64,000 nucleotides of DNA from NCBI GenBank assembly GCA_028023455.1, contig JAQFVV010006623.1, positions 337,501-401,500 of the forward strand, written 5' to 3'. This document shows positions 24,501 to 35,645 of this stretch, one piece after another (position 1 is the first letter of the stretch; each line of letters starts with the position of its first letter). The stretch comes from Epiperipatus broadwayi. Its lineage: Eukaryota; Onychophora; Udeonychophora; Euonychophora; Peripatidae. Made by a program: the position numbers and the translations under genes. Under the pieces are notes generated by a model, which was not told where the DNA came from, searched no databases, and saw only the letters and a program-made list of their open reading frames with translations.

Positions 24501-24838
24501 TATTATTGATAAAATTAAGAACTATGTTAGTGCTTATGATCAAGTTAGTATTTATGTAAAGGATATAGAGGCAAAATCTAAGGAGATTATAGCAAATTTT
24601 TTAGAAGCTGATCCCAAAATTATTCTAAAGCAATTGAATTATACCAAAACGTTATATAAAAATCTTGTAAATCAAAGCAAACTTTTTCACGGAGTTCAAA
24701 AAACTGGAAATTAAAAGGCACTTTTGATTTTTTTTTTTTTTTTTAAAGAAAACTTGGACAAAGATCTAGATGATCTGAAAGATAGATATGAACAAATGAG
24801 TATGGTTATTAATAAGAAAAGTAATATTTTTTAAACCA
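21538..24838 (+). pseudogene. Broken coiled-coil/spectrin-like gene fragment
   Basis: One long reading can be followed through breaks. 21538-22725 is one frame, open except for stops at 21730 and 22723. It continues in that frame to about 22860 (coiled coil, HKMEIKKNNELQERLLKQLG). It shifts at about 22870 and runs, with one stop at 23237, to 24268. It shifts again and is open to 24714, with an ENLDKDLDDLKDRYEQM piece at 24753-24800. The start has three 22-residue repeats (IIDKYTDSMCESI type). About 300 residues follow with an irregular 11-15-residue motif such as ESVQLVTKEL or PSVEIIDKDI. A Cys/Tyr-rich part (23500-23900) and a Lys-rich part (23930-24250) come next. The end (LKDYLKNLNEYHSKLP ... 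LKDRYEQM) has the heptads and spacing of spectrin repeats, as in spectraplakins or nesprins. The middle is not recognised. Two frameshifts and three stops make it a pseudogene, unless assembly errors are involved. Confidence 0.6.
21671..21868 (+). repeat. Three 66-bp coding repeats
   Basis: TTGATAAATA recurs at 21671, 21737 and 21803, giving an exact 66-bp period. The first two units are nearly identical, while the third has diverged. In the reading frame this is a 22-residue repeat. Comparison of units one and two suggests the stop at 21730 replaced a Gln codon (CAA to TAA). Confidence 0.85.
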
Positions 24839-24947
24839 TGTTAGTCCTTAGAAAGATTACAAATTTGAGAAGTTTTTTTTTTTTTTTCAATATCTCATAA
24901 TTCATTAGTTATTTGCAAAGACATTTTTTTTCCGGTGGATTAGGGGG
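24727..24947. other. T-rich 3' margin of the insert
   Basis: Long T-runs lie at about 24729-24744 and 24873-24887. There is no poly(A) tail at the right edge of the insert, so it lacks the simplest mark of a plus-strand processed retrocopy. Confidence 0.5.
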
Positions 24948-26523
24948 TATTGTAAATATCAATAAATCTATCTATATTTTAAAAATCATTTGTTGTTATT
25001 AAAAAAAATCTCTTTGATTTGATGTTTATATATGAAGTATTATTATTGTTTATGGTTATTAGTTATAGTTATTGTTTGGAGTTATTATTTTATTTATTTG
25101 TTGATGGTACATCATTGTGAATATTTAACTATTGTTATTATTATTATTCTTAATGGTGAGATGTTTAATAGTAATACATATATGTTCTAATTATTATAAA
25201 TAAATAAGGACATATAAATTGTTGATTATAAAAAAGATTATTTTATTTGTGGTGATTATTAAAAAAAATGTAATGTTATTATTTATGTATATATACATAT
25301 ATTTTAAAAGCTGTCAAATAAATTTTCGATTTAATATTTTTTTTTATATGGTTAATATTTTTTTTTTGAATGTTAATTGTTTAAAATAAAACATGTGTAA
25401 CAATGGTTTTCAAAACAGCATTTGCTAGCACATGGAACAACAGCAACAACAAAAAAGAAGCCATTATTATTAGGATAGTGATTAAACAAACAAAAGGATA
25501 AAAAATTGTTGTACTTTGTTTCTTTGAAATTGCCATTCTTAAGAATAGTGGAATAAGATAAATTTCTGTAATCAATACATAAACATGACTGGCTAATATA
25601 TATATATATTGCAGCCAAGGGGCTGCGCCATTTTCTTTCATTTATTCCAAGGCAGTTTAAAAAGAAAAACTAAGCAAATTTCAACACATGAATTTCATCG
25701 CGTCTGAAGCCGAAATTTGATATAGCTATCTGGAATTTATAATGGTCAATCTAATAATAATATGGAGGTAACTAAAAGTGATTAATACATTGGATTCAAC
25801 ATGTCAATTTTTTTTTTCAAGGAGAGAAATTTAAAAAGGAAAAATAAAGTATATATGTGCATTTGGAAACTAATAATTTTTTCTAACATGACATTTCTTC
25901 AATTCAATTTGGCTCTAGAATGCATTATAATATTAAATAGATAAAGGAATAAAACAATGGAATAAGTTGACTTTTGAAAGAAAAATAAATAAGTGAACTT
26001 TGAAAGGTAGTAAATAATTTTATATGTATAAATGATATATAAATATATTTTGAGATCGATATTTTTGTTTATTTTTATTTTTTATTATAAAAATATAACG
26101 TTTTTATAAATATTCAATTCAAGTGTCTTGTTTTCTAACAGCAATAAACGTTTAACAGGTGTCAAAATTAACACTTAAGTAATTTAAAATCTTAAAGTAT
26201 GGCTTATAAGTTTGGGTTGCATATGAGTTGTTATGTATATTTTAATAAGTAAATTTATATTCACAAATTTTTATTATAAAAATTGTTTTATTATTAATTT
26301 ATGTATTTCCATTTTTTTAAACTTCTTATAATAATTCTTATGCAGACCAAAACAATAATTTATATATATTTGCTGTATATAATTTTTTTTTTTTGAATAT
26401 CTGAAAAATATAAATATGGATTTGTATTTATATTAATACCTACTTGTTAAGAACAGATATGTCTTTATCTATTTAATATATATACTTATTGTAAGTATAA
26501 ATGTATATTTATTATTTGGGTTT

Positions 26524-27054
26524 GTATTTAAAACATTGATACTACCTAAAATTAAATCATAATATAGAAATAAAGGATGTAGTATTTGTTTTATAGATAA
26601 TGCCTTTGTAATTTATTAGAAAGCGTATTGATATTTTATTCTTATTTTTCTTTTAATGCCAGAGTCATTATGAAATTAATTGAATTCACAATTTAGTAGA
26701 GAATAACTTCATATTTCACTTATTATTTAGTCTTTAGGCTACTTACACATATTATTATTCATTGATATGTTTAGATATATATAAATTTACATAATAGATG
26801 TGTATATTGGATTTAATAGAATTCCCTTTGTTTCTGATATATATTTGATTAGTTAGTCATATCAACCTTGTAAATGAATTATAAGGATAGATCTCATTGC
26901 TCTATATGATTTTAAATTTATTTCATGTATAGCTAGTTAGAAGGGCATATAAACAATTTATTTAAATATAACTGGGATAATTTTGTCTTTCTTCATTTAA
27001 ATCATACAATCTATTATATTAGGCTTTCTTAACAATTGGATTTATTTAGATTAC
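26524..27054. other. Intergenic AT-rich DNA
   Basis: No gene or clear repeat was recognised. Confidence 0.5.
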
Positions 27055-27485
27055 ATATATTCCATTACATTTTTCATCCAATGTTTGAAACATTATTTTC
27101 TTCTAACATATTGATGTTCCATTACATTTGATTTATAATATGGTTGATTTATAATATGTTTATATGATATATTGTCCTATACATTTGGCACCACAACTGT
27201 GGGACCTAGTTAACTGGTGATTGGTATAAAGATATTTTCCATTACATTTGACACAACAACATGGTCAGCATGATATGTTTATATACATATCGTATAGTTT
27301 GCATTACATTTGGCTTTCCCAATGTTTGGAGCCTTCTTTCTTCAATTTAAATGGAATGTAGCATTTACATTCCATTACATTTGGTGCCCCAAAGTTAGGA
27401 GCCTGGTTAACTAATGATTATTGTTGCAAAAGTTCATATGTTTATTTTCATTTGAGATCATATAAAGATACATTCCATTACAATA
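27055..27485 (+). repeat. Degenerate ~60-bp minisatellite
   Basis: The motif CCATTACATTTGG, with variants, recurs at about 27060, 27118, 27178 (TATACATTTGG), 27238, 27301, 27372 and 27474. Spacings are about 60 bases in the first five intervals, then longer. Two units share a longer core, CTAGTTAACTGGTGATT and CTGGTTAACTAATGATT, after a CCCAA/GGGA-type segment. The array is old. Confidence 0.7.
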
Positions 27486-29318
27486 TATATATATATATAT
27501 ATATTAAATGTAAAATACAGTACCTGTTATAAAATATTATATATAAAAAAAAATGTTACTGGTAAATACAATATTATACACAGCTTATAAATATACATAA
27601 CATTAAGTTTAAAAAATTTGAAATTCAGTTAAAGCTGACAAGGATTACCACATAATCAAAAGTGCTACAAAAGAATTTAAACTATAATATTGTATTTACC
27701 ATTAAAAATTATATATATATTGAAGATTTAATTAGTTAACTCTTTTAATTGCTAATAAATTGTCTTAATCCTACTATATATGTTGTCTGTTAACATCAAT
27801 TGTGCATTCATGTTTGCTGGCCACCCAGTCATAGTTGGAAACACAGCATATATACATATGTAATGTGAACTATGTGGATTCCTATTTGTTATATATATTT
27901 ATTTTCTACACTAATGCCAACCATATTTCCTGGCTATCATTTTTATAAAATCAGTTGAAGTTGAAGAGAGAGTCTATACTTAGTCACTAATAAATCTTCC
28001 AGTATGACAGAAACTGGATGCCATCTCAATAATGAAGAATAACCATAAGATTAAAATGGGTTAAAAATATTTCCCTGCATTTTGATGTCAGACTCCTTCC
28101 ATTTATCCACAACTAGCTCAGATGAACATGATAATAATTACAGGGTCATCAATTTTATTGAATTAATGAAACTATCATTGCTTATATCTAATAAAATAGA
28201 AAAGAACTCTTAGTATTATAATTACTCCTACATTTATGCAAGAATGTAACAGAATAGAGAATTGAAATGGTTTATAACAATTAACAAAATAATTTTATTA
28301 TGTTTCTCATAGTTAATTAATTCTGTATATTTATACAATTTATTAAATTAATAAAATGAATATATATATATATATTTGCAGAAAACATTTGAATAAATAT
28401 AATGTTATTCGTTTAGACCTAAAATCTGAAATAACTTGGTTTATCACTTGTTTTGTGATCACATTACTTTTTTTCTTAAGATCTTTACTTTGAGCTCATA
28501 TATCTGTGTTCCAATTTTATATGGCTTTAAGTTATTAAATCAGCAATAATTTAGTTTGGCCAGTTTTCTGATCTATTTTTACTTTATATGTATTAAGTTG
28601 AATAGTTAGTATTAGGTTCCTGGTTTCGTTCTTATGTTGACTGAATTTATCACTTTTAATCCATTTTTTCTTTTTCTTAAAATAGATATCCAATGTTAAA
28701 TGTATGGTTTATTTTGTTATATATATATATTCGGTTCTCGTTGAGCTGATATTTTAAGTCAGCTCATATATATATAAGCTCACATATTTATAATTTCGTC
28801 ATAGATATTTTCCGAGTTAAATAGTTGTAAAATAAAAATTAACAAATGATTTTAATTTAATGGGAAGGGTAAAATCTTAAACTTTTATTTTTGCTATAGA
28901 TTTGAGCAAAAATTTAAAAAAAAAAAAAAAGAAAAGATAAAATATAATTTATTGTCAAAAATGTTAAAAGTGTTTAATTAAAAGGGAGAAAACTCGAGAG
29001 ATAAAAGGGTGGGGGAAAGAAAACAAAATTAGATTGTTGGTAGTAATTAGACTCTATTGTTGAAACTTTCACAAACTAAAAGTATTGGGTTAATAATTGC
29101 TGTTACGCTAATTAAAAAAAAAAAAAAAAGATAAGAGAAAAGAGATAAAATCACTTTTAGAGTAAGTCAGTTGATGTGAGAGACCAGCAAGGACAATAAA
29201 AAAAAATAAAGAAAAAAAAAGGAGAGAAGCTGTGCTCTGAATCAAAAATTATTATAGAAATTTATTTTGTGGACTCTTTTCAAATGCATAGTGGCTAAAG
29301 CTATCAAAACCTTCCCCT
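27486..29318. other. Intergenic AT-rich DNA with microsatellites and a small hairpin
   Basis: AT runs lie at about 27483-27504, 28359-28374 and 28719-28731. GAGCTGATATTTTAAGTCAGCTC at about 28742-28764 is a 7-bp-stem hairpin. At about 28919-29240 the sequence is rich in A and G, with A-runs. No gene is supported. Confidence 0.45.
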
Positions 29319-29516
29319 TTGGGAAATTGGCCAGCACTCCATGTGAATGAAGCTACCGAAAGAGTCAAGGAAGGGGAAGAAATGTATATCGCTAGATGGA
29401 CAACCAAAGGAACATCCATGGATACACCAGAATTCTCATATACAAGGACAAAGGCACGACAAATGGAATGTGAATCTATGAAAGTCAGACCACTTCGCTC
29501 TGATCGATCAGGGTAA
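29319..29516 (+). CDS. Short exon-like open frame, hypothetical
   Basis: A 65-codon frame lies in a small island of balanced composition that contrasts with the surrounding AT-rich DNA. The product is charged (EATERVKEGEEMYIARW, then TPEFSYTRTKAR) with no membrane segment and no family that I recognise. The frame reaches a GGTAATTATAAA sequence at about 29510, which could be a splice donor, and meets its stop inside it. A possible acceptor (TTGGCCAG) lies within the frame at about 29324-29331. It could be an exon of a host gene, a retroelement fragment, or chance. The LTR-like block begins about 80 bases downstream. Confidence 0.25.
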   Translation: MGNWPALHVNEATERVKEGEEMYIARWTTKGTSMDTPEFSYTRTKARQMECESMKVRPLRSDRSG

Positions 29517-29597
29517 TTATAAACTTTTCAATTAATGGGAACTTTAGTTAAAGCATAATAGAACTTTATCTTTGATTTATTTTTCGTTTATTATATT

Positions 29598-30312
29598 TGT
29601 TACGAATGTTTCGACAATAGAGGTGGGGAAATAAATTTATTTAATATTGTAAACTATTTATGTTAATTCTCGTTAAATATGTTTATGAAATATTGGTATG
29701 ACTGTATATTAAATTATTTAATATCTGTTCGATCTAGAGGGTAACAACAGGGTGGGGGTATAAAAGTGCGCTGCCAAGCAACAGAGAACCTTGGGGTGTT
29801 ACTTGTTTGTTAGCAGAAAATAAGAGAAGTGTTGAAAGTATAAGAAAACGAAAGACACTTATACGTTCATTTTAAGTTTTTGCAAGTTATTTATTTACCA
29901 AATAAAGTGGGGTTTCAAAATAAACTTCAGGAAAGATTATATACTATAAGTCGCCTTTGTATACACGCCTGCTAGAATCCGCAGTGTTAGTGTCGGCATG
30001 AGTAAATCCATGGTAGATATTTGGGAAGAATACTTAGAAAGTTAACAGTTGGAAAATCAGAAATTGTAAGTCAGTTCTCTCTGGGTCGGGCAGAAATATA
30101 ATGTTATTAATAATAATAATAATAAAGGAAGGTAAATTTTTGTATCCAACGTATATTTGAATTCTTTAATTATGTATAATAATTAGTTAGTGTCCTTAAG
30201 TGAAAACCCCTGTCAGATTATAAACAAAATTTGTAATCGGTGAATCGCCGTTCGAAAATAAATAAGACCAGGTTTACGTAAAGCTTCGTGGCCAGGTTCC
30301 AAGAGAGAAATC
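29598..30312 (+). mobile_element. LTR-like block, possibly a solo LTR with leader
   Basis: The block starts at a TGTTACGAATG sequence. It has a TATA box (TATAAAAG, 29759-29766) in a GC-richer promoter-like context, a poly(A) signal (AATAAA, about 29900) about 135 bases downstream, and TGGTGGCGCCCTCAGCGG at about 30317, which looks like a primer-binding site. This order fits an LTR followed by the start of a Gypsy- or BEL-type leader. No gag or pol follows and I could not find a matching CA end or a target duplication. The right edge is therefore a guess. Confidence 0.4.
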
Positions 30313-30616
30313 CTTGGTGGCGCCCTCAGCGGCGATTCTAATAATTAAGATTCAGTTATTAGGGGAAGGAAAAGAGTTGTAGTGTCACATCATCGAATAA
30401 CTACTATATCCCACTCAATGGCGCACTTTTCATGCTTAAACTATAAAATATGATCATTCCCGGGCCATTAATTATAATCATTTTGATGTGTTTTTTTGTA
30501 ATGCGAAAATAAAAACAAAAGAAAATCGTCTTTTTTAAATATTATTTAATTTCAAATATTATTCTTTTATTAATGTATACAAATTAAATGATAATAATAA
30601 ATGTAAAATAAAATAA

Positions 30617-30990
30617 ACAAATTACAATTTGATTCGTCTTTTTTAGTTTGCTTTTTATTAGAAAAATCAATTTTTTATCGGAGATTTTTTTACTGGGGTT
30701 ACGGCTTTTTTTGTTGTTGTTGTTTACCGCTATTTTTTATTTCAAATCGAATGACAACTAAAAGTAAAAGTTGTTACGGTAGGTTTAGGGTTAGTTTTAG
30801 GAAACAAATTACAATTTGATTCATCTTTTTTAGTTTGCTTTTTATTAGAAAAATCAATTTTGTATCGGAAATTTTTTTACTGGGGTTACGGCTTTTTTTT
30901 GTTGTTGTTGTTTACCGCTATTTTTTATTTTAAATTGAATGACAACTAAAAGTAAAAGTTGTTACGGTTAGGTTTAGGGTTAGTTTTAGG
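30617..30990 (+). repeat. 185-bp tandem duplication inside the TIR element
   Basis: AAACAAATTACAATTTGATT begins both units, at about 30617 and 30802. Both continue through GGGGTTACGGCTTTTTTT, a GTT run, TTTACCGCTATTTTTTATTT and AGTTGTTACGG into TTTAGGGTTAG. The units differ at only a few positions, so this duplication is younger than the divergence of the terminal repeats. Confidence 0.9.
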
Positions 30991-31125
30991 GTTAGTTTAG
31001 GGTTAGTTTTAGGGTTAGTTTAGGGTTAGGTTTAGGGTTAGCTTTAGGGTTAGGATTAGGGTTAGTTTTATGATTAGTTATAGGGTTAGTTTAGGGTTAG
31101 GTTTAGGGTTAGTTTTAGGGTTATT
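30966..31125 (+). repeat. Degenerate telomere-like TTAGGG array
   Basis: About 160 bases of imperfect TTAGGGTTAG/TTTAGGGTTAG units, mostly 12-13 bases long, contain about a dozen TTAGGG hexamers. It is not a pure (TTAGGG)n and lies inside an element, so it is an interstitial minisatellite rather than a chromosome end. Confidence 0.85.
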
Positions 31126-31854
31126 TTTCTGTTGTTTGTAATGTTAAAATCAAAAGTATCAAAATTGTATTTTTGTAAATATTTTTTTTTACTAACATCT
31201 ATAAAATAAATGATAACTATAAACGTAAACTATATTCAACAAAGTATAACAGTAGTCAGAGAAAAGAACGAAACTAAAACTTTTTTAAACAACAACAAAT
31301 ATATATAATAAAATGTTTAATATATGTTTTTATGACATTTAAAAAAACCGTGTACAATTGTACTTTTCTTACGGGATATTTTTGTCTTAACACTCTTTTT
31401 TATTTCAAAAATATACACACATTACAATTTCTTTGTCTCATGAAATGTTACGAACAGTACGTTACTTGACTCATTACCTAATTTGAAATAACTTTATACA
31501 TATATCTCATCAACATTTAATATTTAAAACTTCAATACACTACAGTGTAAAAAGTCTGTTAATTATTACTTTACAAAATGTGAACATTTCAATACTTTAA
31601 AATAAAAAAAAATTTAATGACAACAACATTTTCATCCAATTAAAAAAACACACCCTCTCCCCAAGCCGTAACCATTTTATAAAGTGTGCGAATGCCGTAC
31701 TGCGATGCGACATAGTGGCCTGCAATCTGTAGCACAACAAAAAAGTTGTATTATAGAAAATACCGGTTCAAAGGTGTCAGCTGCGGAAACAGCATTTTTA
31801 TGTGTTTTAGCGTGAAAACAGTGCCATCCAGTGGGATATAGCGACTAATCTATG

Positions 31855-33942
<2,088 letters not shown>

Positions 33943-35473
33943 TTTCAAAGCAAAACTTTATTGAGTCTAAAAAGTTACAGAGTCACATCTAGTAATATAT
34001 TGATTTGTTACAAATAAAAAACAAATTAAAACTTTCAGTATATAAGTCTTTATCTTTTCTGCATACTTTTTTTTCTTCTTGTTTTTAAATTTGGTCTTCT
34101 ATTTAGTTCAGTTTGTGCTTGCATCTTTTTGAAGTTGGAAAAAATGCTGATGTTGAAAATGTCATCATCTATCTTATTGGCCTTTGTATTTCATAGACTA
34201 GATCTTTGTTTCAAGTGTGACCATGTGGCTGCAAACACATCTGGTTGAGCTAGGATGCTGTCTCTTTTTCTGAACAGTTCTAGTTTTATTGAATATGTTA
34301 CTGGGTGGCGTTGAGGGTTATTGGCAAGTGCAAAAGTGCATCTGGTACACCAGTAGGCATAAAGGCTGTATGTTGCTGCACGAATAGCAGGGCTGTTGCC
34401 TTTTTTAAACGTATTTATTTTTTTTCATCCATTGAAATGATAGCCTTTCTGTATGTGGTAAACATTGTGCGACGTATTGTTTCTAGGGCACTGCAGGAAT
34501 GAAGAAAATGATCTTGTGTCTCTTCTTCTCTATGACATAGCCCACACATGGGGTCTATATTTGTATAGAATCTACAAAATCTAAGGAAATGGGTTGTGGG
34601 TAGAGCATTGAGATTAAGCTTAAGTAGAAAATCAAATAATTTTGGTTCTAATGACCATTTTTTGAACTGTTGCAGTAGTTGCCTGTTGTCTATTCCAAGA
34701 ACTGATGGATGTAAATTAGGTGTCTGGTTTGGATATAGTATATTATAAATGTCCAAGTATGTATACTTGTTGTCATTATTGAGTGATATTTTGTTGTATA
34801 TTGGCTTGAGTTCTTCAATCAGTGTGGATAGATATCCATATGAAGGGAGTGGTCTGTCTGTGGGTATTATACTGATTACACACTCCAGGTCTGGAAATCT
34901 TTTTATGGTTGCTGTTATTAGATTTACTGATTTCTGTGTGTAAAAAACATTGATTGTATGGAGTCCAAGTCCATTGCTATGTGGTGGTCTGCTCAGATTT
35001 TTTAAAGAGATTGCCACTGTCTTTCTCTTCCATATTAGTTTGTTACAGATTGATGAGATTTTAGATATGAATGTTTTTGCAAATTTGATTATAGGTGTGT
35101 AGTATGTAATTTTTGTAATTATAAGTTTGCGTATATTGACAGGTATGACTTTTCAAGTGAGGCTGTGATTTTTTCAGCATCTTTTTTTAATTTATTTTAC
35201 ATTTTTTTGCCTCATTCCATTGGTTCCAAGGTAGAATGGGAAACCAAGGAAAGCAGATGGTTTACCATTAAACATCTCTGTACAGTGCTTGCCTGTGTAT
35301 ATTGACCATGCAGCAGTTTTATTTGTGTTAATTTTTAAATTAAAATTTGAGATATAATTCTTGATTATCTCTTGTAATATGGGGAAGTTCTTTTTAGAGG
35401 GGAGGAAAACGGTTACATCATCCATATAGGCTATGCATGATATATTTAAAGCAGTGTTTGGAATTTGAATGCC

Positions 35474-35478
<5 letters not shown>
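33943..35478 (-). pseudogene. 5'-truncated LINE, RT C-terminus and zinc-knuckle domain
   Basis: On the minus strand coding homology starts at the left edge of the compound microsatellite, just before the RT catalytic motif. IQIPNTALNISCIAYMDDVT carries YMDD (about 35430). FNLKINTNKTAAW and a KPSAFLGFPF-type block follow, then a stop at 35192 and frameshifts. Next come KDAEKITASLEK, ISSICNKLIWKRK and SLKNLSRPPHSNGLGLH, the thumb region as in L1/Tx1-like LINEs. The tail has CGLCHREEETQDHFLHSC (about 34555-34505), a CX2CX8HX4C knuckle. The last frame stops at 34415. A 3' UTR of about 470 bases with an AATAAA signal (about 33957, minus strand) leads into the (ATC)n(AAT)n tail. The APE endonuclease and most of the RT are missing, as expected from 5' truncation. 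It is inactive. Confidence 0.82.
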
Positions 35479-35506
<28 letters not shown>

Positions 35507-35541
35507 CATCATCATCACCACCACCATGACCATCATCATCA

Positions 35542-35578
<37 letters not shown>

Positions 35579-35645
35579 CATTATCATGATCATTATCTTC
35601 ATTATCGTTATTGTTTTTATTGCTGTTGTTGTTATTATTATTGTT
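35475..35645. repeat. Compound ATT/ATC microsatellite at the LINE truncation point
   Basis: ATT, ATC and ACC triplet runs fill this stretch and abut the 5' truncated end of the LINE. Its triplet types resemble the tail at 33541-33942, so both ends of the LINE fragment lie in the same kind of repeat. Confidence 0.9.

Larger units (their letters stand above)
21422..25050 (+). repeat. 103-bp direct repeats bracketing the insert
   Basis: The sequence from TATTGTAAATATC to GTATTATTATTGTT is present at 21422-21524 and 24948-25050, differing at about two bases (CGG versus CAA after AATATC). A single copy is at 19077-19179. It is too long for a normal transposon target duplication and has no LTR hallmarks (no TG...CA ends, TATA box or poly(A) signal). 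Confidence 0.85.
20651..26523 (+). repeat. Tandem duplication, copy 2 (with 3.4-kb insert)
   Basis: The copy runs collinear with 18262-20650 up to 21524 and from 24948 to 26523. Between the halves lie 3.4 kb absent from copy 1. The 103-bp junction sequence that occurs once in copy 1 occurs twice here, at 21422-21524 and 24948-25050, as near-identical direct repeats bracketing the extra DNA. The first half is offset from copy 1 by about 2.35 kb and the second half by about 5.87 kb. Confidence 0.9.
30391..31854. mobile_element. Non-autonomous DNA element with ~45-bp terminal inverted repeats
   Basis: The left end (GAATAACTACTATATCCCAC, then TCAATGGCGCACTTTTCATG) is the diverged reverse complement of the right end, which reads as TAGTCGCTATATCCCACTGG then ATGGCACTGTTTTCACGC. 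About 45 bases pair at roughly three quarters identity. The interior has no transposase. It contains a 185-bp direct duplication and a telomere-like array, flanked on both sides by similar AT-rich sequence. The exact ends and the target duplication are unresolved, so I cannot name the superfamily. Confidence 0.65.

Noticed and set aside
21525-24947. Ordinary processed retrocopy
   Set aside because: No poly(A) tail at the 3' edge, and the flanking direct repeats are 103 bp, far longer than typical LINE target duplications.
27055-27485. CRISPR-like array
   Set aside because: Spaced repeats are degenerate, spacers share sequence, and the context is eukaryotic; a minisatellite explains it.
30966-31125. 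True telomere or chromosome end
   Set aside because: Units are impure, the array is short, and it is internal to an inverted-repeat element with ordinary sequence on both sides.
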